From positions 100,879 through 164,878 of the forward strand of contig CAILMF010000058.1 in the NCBI GenBank assembly GCA_903835235.1: DNA of 64,000 nucleotides. Reading direction: 5' to 3'. This DNA comes from an uncultured Rhodospirillales bacterium. GTDB lineage: Bacteria; Pseudomonadota; Alphaproteobacteria; Acetobacterales; Acetobacteraceae. Shown here piece after piece: positions 1-8,504 of the stretch (its first letter is position 1; each line of letters starts with the position of its first letter). The notes beneath the pieces are model-generated. The model was not told the DNA's origin, ran no database searches, and worked only from the letters and a program-made list of their open reading frames with translations. Both the position numbers and the translations under genes were made by a program.

Positions 1-144
1 TTTGTCGTAGGCGGCGTCGCCGATCAGCCCTTCCGCCATCTCGAATTGCGGGCCGCTATTGGCGGAAACGGCGCGCAACGCCTTGACCGATTGCGCGGTG
101 ACTTCCGGCCCGATGCCATCGCCGCCGAGAACTGCAATTTTCAT
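1..144 (-). CDS. leuB: 3-isopropylmalate dehydrogenase, N-terminal part (cut by window edge)
   Basis: This is the first 48 codons of LeuB, the NAD-dependent enzyme that oxidatively decarboxylates 3-isopropylmalate in leucine synthesis. The translation begins MKIAVLGGDGIGPEV, the classic nucleotide-binding start of the isocitrate/isopropylmalate dehydrogenase family, and stays open to the edge. An AGGAGG-like ribosome site (GGAGG) lies about 8 bases before the ATG. It follows leuD on the same strand after 85 bp, as expected for a leuCDB operon. The catalytic region lies outside the window, so only the family start can be seen. Confidence 0.93.
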   Translation of the reverse strand, partial: MKIAVLGGDGIGPEVTAQSVKALRAVSANSGPQFEMAEGLIGDAAYDK

Positions 145-229
145 CGGGTCGCCTCCGGCGAGGCCGATTGGTTTGACGCATGCGTCGAACGCTCTCCGCG
201 CCCTGCGGCGCTCCGACCATCAAGCGGCT

Positions 230-835
230 TCAACGCACATTCTCCCTGCCGAAGCGGCGTTCGAAGGCCGCGATTTCTTCTTCGTAGCTCTGCGTCAGGC
301 CGATCTCGTCCAGCCCCTCCAGCAGGCAATGCTTGGCAAACGGGTCCACCTCAAACGCGTGCACGCTGCCATCCGGCGCCGTCACCGTCTGCGCCGGCAA
401 ATCCACCTGGATGCGCGCACCGGGGTCAGCCTCGATCTGCGCCAGGATGTTCTCGACCACATCCGCCGGCAGCATCACCGGCAGCAGCCCGTTCTTCATG
501 CCGTTATTGCGAAAGATGTCGCCGAAGCTCGGCGCAATCGCCACGCGAAAACCGGCATCGAACAACGCCCACACCGCGCTTTCGCGCGAGGAACCGCAGG
601 CGAAGTTCTTCCCCGCCACCACGATGCGCGCGTTACGCCAGGCTTCGCGGTTCAGCGCGAAGTCCGGGTTCTGCTCGCCATCCGGCAGGCGCCGCGCGTC
701 GTGGAACAGGAACTCGGTGTGGTCCACCTCACGCGGGCGGCTCAGGAAGCGCGCCGGGATGATCTGGTCGGTGTCGATGTTCGGCCGCGGCAGTGGCACC
801 GCCACCGCGTCCATGGTCCGGAACGCTTCCATCAC
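230..835 (-). CDS. leuD: 3-isopropylmalate dehydratase small subunit
   Basis: This is the small (swivel) subunit of isopropylmalate isomerase, which with LeuC converts 2-isopropylmalate to 3-isopropylmalate in leucine synthesis. The 201 residues are the normal length. The family motifs [13 protein letters not shown] near the start, [15 protein letters not shown] around residues 67-81 and [15 protein letters not shown] further on are all intact. Its ATG overlaps the leuC stop codon in an ATGA arrangement, so the two subunits are translationally coupled and probably made in equal amounts. leuB follows downstream. Confidence 0.96.
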   Translation of the reverse strand: MMEAFRTMDAVAVPLPRPNIDTDQIIPARFLSRPREVDHTEFLFHDARRLPDGEQNPDFALNREAWRNARIVVAGKNFACGSSRESAVWALFDAGFRVAIAPSFGDIFRNNGMKNGLLPVMLPADVVENILAQIEADPGARIQVDLPAQTVTAPDGSVHAFEVDPFAKHCLLEGLDEIGLTQSYEEEIAAFERRFGRENVR

Positions 836-2244
836 GCTTCTCCCGCCAGCAGCCGCCGCACATCGGTGAACCTGCCCGTGATCGCCGCCGCCGCCGCCAT
901 CGCCGGGCTCAGCAGATGCGTCCGCGCCCCCGGCCCCTGGCGCCCCATGAAGTTGCGGTTGCTGGTGCTCGCCACCCGCTCACCAGGCTGGGCGATATCA
1001 CCATTGGTGCCCAGGCACATCGAACAACCAGGTTCGCGCCACTCGAAGCCAGCGGCGCGGAACACTTCGTGCAGCCCCTCGGCCTCGGCCTGGCGCTTGA
1101 CACCCTCGCTGCCCGGTACCACCCAGGCGCGCACGCTGCCGGCCACCTTGCGGCCCTTCGCCACGGCGGCGGCGGCGCGCATGTCCTCGATGCGGCTATT
1201 GGTGCAGCTGCCGATGAACACGCGGTCCACCGCCACCTCGCTCAGCGGCGTCCCCGCCTCCAGCCCCATATACACCAGCATCCGCGCCATCTGCTCGCGC
1301 CGCTCGGCATCCGCGGCACTGCTTGGGTCGGGGATGCGACCATCTATCGGCAGCGCATCCTCCGGCGAATTGCCCCAGGTCACCATCGGCGAAATCGCGC
1401 TGCCATCCAGCGAGACCTCGGCGTCAAACACCGCGTCATCGGCGGAAGGCAGCGCACGCCAACGTTCCAGCGCCGCGTCCCACGCCGCGCCCTTCGGCGC
1501 ATAGGGCCGGCCGGCGATGTACTGGAAGGTGGTATCGTCCGGCGCCACCATGCCGGCGCGGCCACCACCCTCGATGCTCATGTTGCACAGCGTCAGCCGG
1601 CCTTCCATGGAAAGCCCACGGATCGCGCTGCCGGTATATTCCAGCACATGCCCGGTACCACCGGCGGCGCCAATCTTCGCGATGATCGCCAGGATCACAT
1701 CCTTGCCCGTCACCTGGTCGCTGAGCCTGCCATCCACGCGGATGCGCATGGTCTTCGGCTTGCGCTGCCACAGCGTCTGCGTGGCCAGCACATGCGCCAC
1801 TTCCGTGCTGCCAATGCCGAAGGCCAGCGCGCCCACCGCACCATGCGTCGACGTGTGGCTGTCACCGCAAACAAGCAGAATGCCCGGCTGCGAAAGCCCC
1901 TGCTCCGGCCCCATCACATGCACAATTCCCTGGCCCTCGGTGCCCAGGCCGAACTGCTTGATGCCGTATTCCCGCGTGTTGCGGTCCAGCTTCTCCACCA
2001 TCTCGCGGTGGCGCTCATCCTCAATCTCCTCCACCTTGCGCGAGCTGGTGGAGACGTAGTGATCAGGCGTGGCGAAAATCCGCTCCGGCGCACGCGGCTT
2101 CAGCCCGCGGTTGCGCAGGAAGTCGAAGGCCGTGGCGCCGCCATCATGCAGCAGGTGGGTATCCACATACAGCAGCGTCTGGCCATCCTCGCGCTCCAGC
2201 ACGCGATGCTTCTGCCAGATCTTCTCGAACATGGTCTCGGACAT
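832..2244 (-). CDS. leuC: 3-isopropylmalate dehydratase large subunit
   Basis: This is the aconitase-type large subunit of isopropylmalate isomerase, holding a [4Fe-4S] cluster in the cytoplasm. The 470 residues are full length. Visible landmarks are [18 protein letters not shown] near the start, the [16 protein letters not shown] stretch, and the cluster ligands in [12 protein letters not shown] and [10 protein letters not shown] towards the C-terminus. The ATG directly abuts the TGA of the upstream amidohydrolase (TGAATG), and the stop overlaps leuD. The three genes therefore form one tightly packed transcript. Linkage to an amidohydrolase is unusual, but linkage to leuD and leuB supports a true leucine-pathway role. 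Confidence 0.96.
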   Translation of the reverse strand: MSETMFEKIWQKHRVLEREDGQTLLYVDTHLLHDGGATAFDFLRNRGLKPRAPERIFATPDHYVSTSSRKVEEIEDERHREMVEKLDRNTREYGIKQFGLGTEGQGIVHVMGPEQGLSQPGILLVCGDSHTSTHGAVGALAFGIGSTEVAHVLATQTLWQRKPKTMRIRVDGRLSDQVTGKDVILAIIAKIGAAGGTGHVLEYTGSAIRGLSMEGRLTLCNMSIEGGGRAGMVAPDDTTFQYIAGRPYAPKGAAWDAALERWRALPSADDAVFDAEVSLDGSAISPMVTWGNSPEDALPIDGRIPDPSSAADAERREQMARMLVYMGLEAGTPLSEVAVDRVFIGSCTNSRIEDMRAAAAVAKGRKVAGSVRAWVVPGSEGVKRQAEAEGLHEVFRAAGFEWREPGCSMCLGTNGDIAQPGERVASTSNRNFMGRQGPGARTHLLSPAMAAAAAITGRFTDVRRLLAGEA

Positions 2245-3945
2245 TCAGGCGGCTCCACGCAGCAGCTTGCCGGGCAAGGCCCCGGTCGCAACGCCGTCAC
2301 GATAGGTGACAACGCCGGTCTTGATCGTCGCAACATAGCCATCGGCGCGCTGCATCAGCCGTTTGCCGCCGGCGGGCAGGTCGGCCACCACGTCCGGGCG
2401 ACGCAGCCGCAGCTTGTCGAAGTCGATGATGTTCACGTCCGCCAGCTTGCCCGGCGCCAGCACGCCACGGTCGGTGAAGCCGGCCGCCGCCGCCGTGTCG
2501 CTGGTCAGCCGCCGCACCAGTTCCTCCAGCGCAAAGCCGCGCCCGCGGCCCCAATGCGCCAGCAGGAAGCTGGGGAAGCTGCCATCGCTGATGAAGCCGA
2601 CATGCGCGCCGCCATCGCTCAACCCCATGATGGTGTTGGGGTGGCGCAGGCATTCCTCGCTGGGGTTCAGCGTGTAGTCGGCATAGTTGGTCAGCGCGGT
2701 GAAGATGAAGCTGCGGCCCGCATCCTCCAGCAGCATGTCATAGGCCACCTCCGGCGCCGTCCGCCCTTCGCGCGCGGCAATCGCCTCGATGCTCTGCTCC
2801 TGCGGCGGCGTGTAGTTCGGTGGGTCCTGGAACAGGAACATCCGCGCATAGCCGATGCGCTGGATCAGCGGGAAGACGCTGTCCTTCACCGGGTCCTCGC
2901 TGAGGATGCGCGCCCGCACCGCGGGGTCGCGCATCGCTGCCACCCGCTCGGCCAGCGGCAGATGCGCAATCGCCCGATACGACGCACAGCCGCTGAACGG
3001 ATTCTGCGTGCCGCGCAACCCCAGCAGAATGCCGATGGGACGCGGCGGAAACACCGGTCGAATGCTCTTGCCGGCCGACGCCGCGCCATCGCTCAGCGCC
3101 AACAACTCCTTCCACACCTCGGTCCGATCATGCCGCGCCGTCATGGAAAACACGATCGGCCGCCCGCTCGCGTCATGGATGCGCTGCATCATCGCGAACT
3201 CGCCGGCGGGGTCCGGCTGCAACCAGTCGGAGACGATCTCCATGAACCCGCGACCAGCATCGCTGACGCCCTGCGCCAGGCCGGTCAACTCGGCCTCCAG
3301 CGCGCGCAGCGTCGGCGTGTAATCCCCCGCCAGCGTCTTGTGCGAAATCGTCCGGCTGGTCGAAACGCCGAACGCGCCCGCCTTCACCGCCTCGGCAGTA
3401 ATCGCCCGCATCGCCGCGATATCAGCCTGGTTCGCCGGCTCCAGCGCCAGCGCGCGTTCGCCCATCACGAAGACCCGCACCGCCGCATGCGGCAGCAGCG
3501 CGCCCAAATCAATGTCGCGTGGCCGCCGCTCCAGCGCGGTCAGGAACTCCGGAAAGCTCTGCCACTGCCAGTCCAGCCCCTCATGCAGGCAGGCGCCGGG
3601 GATATCCTCCACCCCCTCCATCAGTTCCACCAGCTTGCTACGGTCCGCTGGTTTGCACGGCGCGAAGCCAACGCCGCAATTGCCCATCACCCCCGTGGTC
3701 ACGCCGTGCCAGGCGGAAGGCGCCATGTGGTCATCCCACAATGCCTGCGCGTCGTAATGCGTGTGGATATCGACGAAGCCCGGCGTCACCAGCAGGCCGC
3801 GGGCGTCGATCTCCTCGACGCCGCGCCCGCTGACCTGGCCGACGGCGACGATCCGGCCGCCGGCAATCGCCACGTCAGCCTCGCGCGCCGCGCTGCCGGT
3901 ACCGTCCATCACGGTACCCCCGCGGATAATCAGATCGGCCTGCAT
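2245..3945 (-). CDS. N-acyl-D-amino-acid deacylase family amidohydrolase
   Basis: This is a metal-dependent amidohydrolase of the D-aminoacylase/dihydroorotase-like group, 566 residues from the ATG at 3945, which has a GAAGGAA-type ribosome site just upstream. The protein opens with the strand typical of the family (MQADLIIRGGTVMDGTG). It carries the metal motif GFVDIHTHYDAQ, then GNCGVGFAPC, whose first cysteine is a zinc ligand in D-aminoacylases, and the late aspartate motif SDGGAHVGFISDG. Family members remove acyl groups from N-acyl-D-amino acids or act on related amides; the substrate here is unknown. The frame stays open 53 codons further upstream but that part runs through the intergenic palindrome and is not family sequence. 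It is the first gene of the leuCD transcript. Confidence 0.85.
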   Translation of the reverse strand: MQADLIIRGGTVMDGTGSAAREADVAIAGGRIVAVGQVSGRGVEEIDARGLLVTPGFVDIHTHYDAQALWDDHMAPSAWHGVTTGVMGNCGVGFAPCKPADRSKLVELMEGVEDIPGACLHEGLDWQWQSFPEFLTALERRPRDIDLGALLPHAAVRVFVMGERALALEPANQADIAAMRAITAEAVKAGAFGVSTSRTISHKTLAGDYTPTLRALEAELTGLAQGVSDAGRGFMEIVSDWLQPDPAGEFAMMQRIHDASGRPIVFSMTARHDRTEVWKELLALSDGAASAGKSIRPVFPPRPIGILLGLRGTQNPFSGCASYRAIAHLPLAERVAAMRDPAVRARILSEDPVKDSVFPLIQRIGYARMFLFQDPPNYTPPQEQSIEAIAAREGRTAPEVAYDMLLEDAGRSFIFTALTNYADYTLNPSEECLRHPNTIMGLSDGGAHVGFISDGSFPSFLLAHWGRGRGFALEELVRRLTSDTAAAAGFTDRGVLAPGKLADVNIIDFDKLRLRRPDVVADLPAGGKRLMQRADGYVATIKTGVVTYRDGVATGALPGKLLRGAA

Positions 3946-3978
3946 CGAACCGTTCCTTCCCTCAATTTCCCGTACTCT

Positions 3979-4018
3979 AGGGTCTGTCAGACGCTCACGG
4001 AAGCGTCTGACAGACCCT
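3979..4018. repeat. Perfect 17-bp inverted repeat between divergent genes
   Basis: Two 17-base arms (AGGGTCTGTCAGACGCT and its reverse complement) are separated by 6 bases. It sits between the divergent starts of the amidohydrolase and the UbiD gene, so it cannot end either transcript, and no T-run follows. It is one of several long perfect palindromes between genes in this window. Operator, transcript hairpin and mobile-repeat remnant all remain possible. Confidence 0.8.
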
Positions 4019-4157
4019 GGCTGCTGTTTGCGCGGCTGATTCACGCCGCCGGCGATTCCGCCGGCGACGATCAGACGCCAGGCCCGCCGCGCCCGCTGGC
4101 TCAATCCCGCCCGGCGTGTAGGATGGCGCCCCAGGGAAACGGAACAAGGAAGCGGCC

Positions 4158-5537
4158 ATGGCGCCGATCACCACGCTGCGCGACTGGCTGGACCGGCTGG
4201 CGGCAACCGACCGCCTGGCCGTGGCCCGGCCCGGCGCCGGCCTGGTGCATGAGATCGCCGCCATCGCCAACCGGCTGGACGGCCGCAAGGCCAGCCTGTT
4301 CCCACAGCCGGGTGGCCATCCCATCCCCGTCGTCTCCGGCCTTACCAGCGACCGCGGCTGGATGGCCGAGGCCATGGGCGTCACGCCGGCCGGCCTGCTC
4401 GGCCGCTTCCAGCACGCCGCCGCCAACCCGCTGCCCTGCGTGGAGACCAGCGACGCGCCATCGCAACAGGTGGTCCACCGCAGCGGCATCGATCTCACAA
4501 AACTGCTGCCGATCCCGACCCACAATGAACTCGACAGCGGCGCCTATATCTCCGCCGGCCTCTGCCTCAGCCGCAACCCGCAGAACGGCATCCAGAACGT
4601 CGCCATCCATCGGCTGCAGGTGAACGGCCCGGACCGCCTGGGCGTGCTGATCCTGCCGCGCCACACCATGAGCTACCTGCACATGGCCGAGGAAATGGGT
4701 CAGGACCTGGAAGTCGCCATCGTCATCGGCGTGGACCCCATCACGCTGCTGGCCAGCCAGGCCATCGCGCCGCTGGACGCCGATGAGCTGGAGATCGCCG
4801 GCGCCCTGCATGGCGCGCCGATGCCGGTGGTGAAGTGCCTGACCAATTCCGTCCGCGTGCCCGCCCACGCCGAGATCATCATCGAAGGCCGCGTGCTGCG
4901 CGCCGCGCGGGAGGAGGAAGGCCCCTTCGGCGAGTTCCCGCAATACTACGGCGAACGCGCCAAGCGCCACGTCATCCAGGTGGACTGCGTCACCACCCGC
5001 AGCAACCCGATCTTCCACACCATCGTCGGCGGCGGGCTGGAGCACCTGCTGCTCGGCGGCATCCCGCGCGAGGCCTCCATGCTCTCGCACCTGAAGCGCA
5101 GTTTTCCGAATGTGCTGGACGTGCATCTCGGGCGCGGCGGCGTCATGCGCTACCACCTGGCGGTGCAGATCAAAAAGCGCAGCGAGGGTGAGGCGAAGAA
5201 CATCATGATGGGCGCCTTCGCCGGCCACTACGACATCAAGCAGGTGGTGGTGGTGGATGAGGACGTGGACATCCACGACCCCGCCGAGGTCGAATGGGCC
5301 ATCGCCACGCGCTTCCAGGCCGACCGCGATCTTCTGGTGGTGGGCCACAGCCAGGGCTCGCGCCTGGACCCTTCCGCGGATGACGGGCTTGGCGCCAAGA
5401 TGGGCCTGGATGCGACCAAGCCGCTCACCGCGCCGCCCTTGAAGTTCAAGCGCATCGCGGTACCCGGCCAGGCCGAGATCAGGTTGCAGGACGTGTTGGA
5501 GACCGGCGACGCCACGAGCTGGCGCGAAAGGATTTGA
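4158..5537 (+). CDS. UbiD-family prenylated-FMN decarboxylase (possibly HmfF-like)
   Basis: This is a UbiD-type reversible (de)carboxylase for an aromatic, heteroaromatic or unsaturated acid, using prenylated FMN in the cytoplasm. The 459 residues are near family length. The catalytic Arg-Glu-Glu triad is visible as Arg152 in VAIHRLQVNG and Glu254/Glu259 in EEEGPFGEFPQYYG, with the same five-residue spacing between the glutamates as in Fdc1. It opens an apparent operon that ends with five genes resembling the furoate pathway. This suggests furan-2,5-dicarboxylate decarboxylation to 2-furoate (HmfF role), but the acid is not proven by sequence. No UbiX prenyltransferase partner is in the window. 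Next gene: 13 bp downstream. Confidence 0.85.
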   Translation: MAPITTLRDWLDRLAATDRLAVARPGAGLVHEIAAIANRLDGRKASLFPQPGGHPIPVVSGLTSDRGWMAEAMGVTPAGLLGRFQHAAANPLPCVETSDAPSQQVVHRSGIDLTKLLPIPTHNELDSGAYISAGLCLSRNPQNGIQNVAIHRLQVNGPDRLGVLILPRHTMSYLHMAEEMGQDLEVAIVIGVDPITLLASQAIAPLDADELEIAGALHGAPMPVVKCLTNSVRVPAHAEIIIEGRVLRAAREEEGPFGEFPQYYGERAKRHVIQVDCVTTRSNPIFHTIVGGGLEHLLLGGIPREASMLSHLKRSFPNVLDVHLGRGGVMRYHLAVQIKKRSEGEAKNIMMGAFAGHYDIKQVVVVDEDVDIHDPAEVEWAIATRFQADRDLLVVGHSQGSRLDPSADDGLGAKMGLDATKPLTAPPLKFKRIAVPGQAEIRLQDVLETGDATSWRERI

Positions 5538-5550
5538 GGGGGGACGTGCA

Positions 5551-6849
5551 TTGAGCCAAACACAAAACAAGCCCGCCGGCGCGGGCGCCGGACCCAAGCC
5601 CGCCGGCGCGGGCGCCGGACCCAAGCCCGCCGGCTGGGGCCAGGGTGGCCTGACCGGCCGGGCGGCCGAACTGCGCCGCCGCTTCCCCACCTTCCGGGAG
5701 TTGCAGGAGCACGCAGAAGCCCGCACGCCCAGCTTCGCCTATTGGTTCGCCGCTGGCGGCGCCGGCGATGGCGCGCCCAACCACGCCCATAACCGCGATG
5801 CCATGGACGCCGTCCGCATCGTGCCGCGCTACGGCGTGGATGTGAGCCAGGTCAACACCACCGCCACGCTGTTCGGCCGCAGCTACGCCATGCCCGTCGG
5901 CGTTGCGCCCATGGGCAATATCGGCATGATCTGGCCGGAGATGGACGCGATCCTGGCCGCCGCGGCGCAGAAGGCGCGCATCCCCTACGTCTCCTCCACC
6001 GTGGCCAATGTGGGCATGGAACGGCTCGCCTCCCTGGCGCCGGATGTGTTCTGGTACCAGCTCTACGGCGTGCCACGCGACAACCACCAGATCAGCTTCG
6101 ACCTGGTGCGCCGCGCCCAGGCGGTGGGCGCGCACGGCCTGATGCTGACGCTCGACGTACCCGCGCGGCAGAAGCGCGTGCACGACATCCGCAACGGCCT
6201 GGTGGTGCCGTTCAAGTTCCGCCCGGACGTGATCCTGGAGATCATGCGCCACCCGCGCTGGGCGTTGCGTTCGCTGCGCCACGGCCAGCCACGCTTCCCC
6301 AACCTGGCGAAATACGCCGGCGACAATCCGGGCGCGCAGCAGATCGCCGCCTTCGTGCAGCAGAACATGAACAGCGGCCTGACCTGGGAGGTGATCGCCA
6401 AGATCCGCGACATCTGGAACGGCCCCTTGGTGGTCAAGGGCATCCAGCACCCCGAGGACGCGGAACTGGCAGTGCAGCTCGGGTGCGATGGCGTGCTGGT
6501 CTCAAACCATGGCGGCCGGCAGTTCGACGCAGCACCGGCCAGCATCGACACGCTGCCGGCCATTGCCGCGCAACTCTCCGGCCGCGCCACCGTCATGCTG
6601 GACAGCAGCATCCGCAGCGGGCTGGACGTGACCCGTGCGCTGGCCGCCGGCGCCGATTTCTGCTTCTCCGGCCGCGCCTTCCTCTGGGCCGTGGCGGCGC
6701 TGGGGGAAGAAGGCGGCGACCACCAGACCGCGGCCTTCCTGGAAGAAGTGCGCGGCACCTTCGCCCAATCCGGCGCGCGTACGGTGGAGGAGGCGAAGAA
6801 CGCCACCATCCTGCACCCCAACGCCATCTGGCTGCAGCAGGGGAACTGA
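5551..6849 (+). CDS. FMN-dependent alpha-hydroxy-acid oxidase/dehydrogenase
   Basis: This is a glycolate oxidase/L-lactate dehydrogenase family flavoenzyme that oxidises a 2-hydroxy acid to the 2-oxo acid. It starts at a TTG preceded by GAGGGGGG. The first 30 residues are a low-complexity tail made of a repeated PAGAGAGPK unit that the family lacks; the real domain starts near residue 32. Active-site motifs are seen: FWYQLYG, SNHGGRQFD with the catalytic histidine and arginine, and the phosphate-binding region DSSIRSGLD...FSGRAFLW. It is sandwiched between the UbiD and cupin genes, so it probably acts in the same catabolic route, but the 2-hydroxy acid is unknown. Confidence 0.88.
   Translation: MSQTQNKPAGAGAGPKPAGAGAGPKPAGWGQGGLTGRAAELRRRFPTFRELQEHAEARTPSFAYWFAAGGAGDGAPNHAHNRDAMDAVRIVPRYGVDVSQVNTTATLFGRSYAMPVGVAPMGNIGMIWPEMDAILAAAAQKARIPYVSSTVANVGMERLASLAPDVFWYQLYGVPRDNHQISFDLVRRAQAVGAHGLMLTLDVPARQKRVHDIRNGLVVPFKFRPDVILEIMRHPRWALRSLRHGQPRFPNLAKYAGDNPGAQQIAAFVQQNMNSGLTWEVIAKIRDIWNGPLVVKGIQHPEDAELAVQLGCDGVLVSNHGGRQFDAAPASIDTLPAIAAQLSGRATVMLDSSIRSGLDVTRALAAGADFCFSGRAFLWAVAALGEEGGDHQTAAFLEEVRGTFAQSGARTVEEAKNATILHPNAIWLQQGN
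5571..5634 (+). repeat. 27-bp tandem repeat inside the N-terminus of the FMN oxidase
   Basis: Two perfect 27-bp copies plus a 10-bp partial copy lie in frame, each adding the nine residues PAGAGAGPK to the protein. Because the unit is a multiple of three, changes in copy number would lengthen or shorten the tail without breaking the gene. Confidence 0.9.
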
Positions 6850-6850
6850 C

Positions 6851-7489
6851 ATGGCCTGGGAACTTCGCCTGCTGGAAGACACGCTCGCCGCCGGCGCCAC
6901 GCTGAGCTTTCCGGCGCCGGATGTGTACAACCGCATCTGCTACGTCGTGCACGGCAGCGTCAGCGTGGGTGGCCAGACCTTCACCGACGACAGCGCCTGG
7001 CACGGCAAGGGCGCGGCCACGCTCACCGCCGGCCCGCATGGCGCCGCGCTCTGGCGGTTTGAGCTGGTGCATGACGGCCGCGCGGTGATCCCCTGCGAAG
7101 GCCGCACGCTGCTGAAGCTGACCACACCGGTGACGCTGGCGCCCGAGCTGCTGATGCGCTGCGACAGCGTCGCCTTCCCCGCAGGCGGCTGCGCCTTCCT
7201 GCACACCCACCAGGGCCCCGGCATTCGCTGCCTGATCGAAGGCGGCATCCGCATCGACACCGATGGCCACAGCACCAGCTACGCCCCCGGCGCCGCCTGG
7301 TTCGAGGCCGGGCCGGAACCCGTCTTCGCCCAGGCCGCGGACCGCCCCAGCCGCTTCATTCGCGTCATGGTGCTACCGGCCGCGCTGCTCGGCAAATCCT
7401 CCATCGCCTATGTGCGGGAGGAAGATCGCGCCAAGCCGAAGAGCCAAAGCTACAAGGGGTATGTCGATGCGCTCATCACGCTGGACTGA
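6851..7489 (+). CDS. Cupin-fold protein
   Basis: A 212-residue protein with two halves that look like cupin barrels. The second half holds the clearest motif, an FLHTHQGPGIRCLIEGG stretch in which the two histidines resemble metal ligands, followed by a W/F-rich strand and a C-terminal tail ending KGYVDALITLD. The ATG lies one base past the stop of the FMN oxidase. Family members range from dioxygenases to sensors and binding proteins, so the role is open; in this operon it may handle a pathway intermediate. No signal peptide is evident. The start is fixed by the tight spacing. Confidence 0.75.
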   Translation: MAWELRLLEDTLAAGATLSFPAPDVYNRICYVVHGSVSVGGQTFTDDSAWHGKGAATLTAGPHGAALWRFELVHDGRAVIPCEGRTLLKLTTPVTLAPELLMRCDSVAFPAGGCAFLHTHQGPGIRCLIEGGIRIDTDGHSTSYAPGAAWFEAGPEPVFAQAADRPSRFIRVMVLPAALLGKSSIAYVREEDRAKPKSQSYKGYVDALITLD

Positions 7490-7526
7490 GCCGTCCGATC
7501 GCCAGGGCGCCGCAGGGCGCGGCGGC

Positions 7527-8504
7527 GTGAATCGACCGGCCCGGATATCTCGCCGCGCGGCGCTGGCGCTGCCCTTCCTGGCCACCACGGCGGGCGCGCA
7601 ATCCGCCTGGCCGGATCGCCCGGTGCGCTTCGTCGTGCCCTTCCCGCCCGGCAGCATCAGCGACGCGGTCGCGCGCATCCTGGCGGACCGGCTCGGCCCC
7701 GTGCTGGGCCAGCGCGTGGTGGTGGAAAACCGCGGCGGCGCCGCCGGCAATATTGGCACCGCCTATGTCGCGCATGAAGCCGCCGATGGGTACACCTTCG
7801 TCATCGCCTCCAGCGGCACGCATGGCAGCAACCCGCCGCTGTACCGCAACGTCGGCTACGACCCGGTGCGCGACTTCGCGCCTGTCATCGGCATGATCCG
7901 CGTGCCCAATGTGCTGGTGGTGCGCAATGCGCTGCCGGTGCGCAGCATCGCCGAGTTCATCGCCTACGCAAGGGCGCAGGACGGCAAGCTGACCTATGGC
8001 TCCATCGGCAATGGCAGCAGCCAGCACCTGGCCGGCACGCAGTTCGAGCAACTGGCCGGCGTGAAGCTGACCCACGTGCCCTACCGCGCCGTACCGCCGC
8101 TGCTGCTGGACATGCAGAGCGACCGGCTGGACGCCAGCTTCCAACTGGTGCCGAACGTGGTCGAGCAGGTGAAGGCCGGCCAGATCCGCGCGCTGGCCGT
8201 CACCGTCAACCACCGCGTGCCGGCGCTGGCCGAAGTGCCGACCATGGCGCAGGCCGGCCTCAACGGCTACGAGACCGCCGGCTGGTTCGGCCTGCTCGCG
8301 CCCGCCGCCACGCCCGTGCCGATCATCCGCCGCCTGCACCAGGCCAGCGCCGCCATCCTCAATGCGCCGGAAATGCGCGCCCGGCTGGAAGCCCTGGGCA
8401 CCGAGCCAATGCCGCTCGGCCCCGAGGCATTCGCCAGCTTCATCGCCGCGGAACTGCCGCGCTGGGCCGAGATCGTCCGCCGCAGCGGCGCCACGGTGGA
8501 CTGA
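7527..8504 (+). CDS. Bug/TctC-family periplasmic substrate-binding protein (no. 1)
   Basis: This is a tripartite tricarboxylate transporter (TTT) type binding protein of about 325 residues, exported by a short signal containing twin arginines (ISRRAALALPFLATTAGA) and cut before the mature AWPDRPVRFVVPFPPG. Family marks include PFPPGSISD, VVENRGGAAGNIG, the VPYRA strand and the AEVPTMAQAG loop. The GTG start at 7527 puts the signal at the N-terminus; an ATG at 7461 that overlaps the cupin gene is an alternative. No TctA or TctB membrane partner is nearby. Its place inside the catabolic operon suggests it binds the carboxylic acid that the operon consumes. Confidence 0.87.
   Translation: MNRPARISRRAALALPFLATTAGAQSAWPDRPVRFVVPFPPGSISDAVARILADRLGPVLGQRVVVENRGGAAGNIGTAYVAHEAADGYTFVIASSGTHGSNPPLYRNVGYDPVRDFAPVIGMIRVPNVLVVRNALPVRSIAEFIAYARAQDGKLTYGSIGNGSSQHLAGTQFEQLAGVKLTHVPYRAVPPLLLDMQSDRLDASFQLVPNVVEQVKAGQIRALAVTVNHRVPALAEVPTMAQAGLNGYETAGWFGLLAPAATPVPIIRRLHQASAAILNAPEMRARLEALGTEPMPLGPEAFASFIAAELPRWAEIVRRSGATVD

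Noticed and set aside
793..4623. Very long plus-strand open frame (1,276 codons) across the leu genes
   Set aside because: It lies opposite leuC, leuD and the amidohydrolase, which have clear motifs. High GC keeps antisense frames open by chance; composition (Arg/His/Ala-rich) is that of a shadow.
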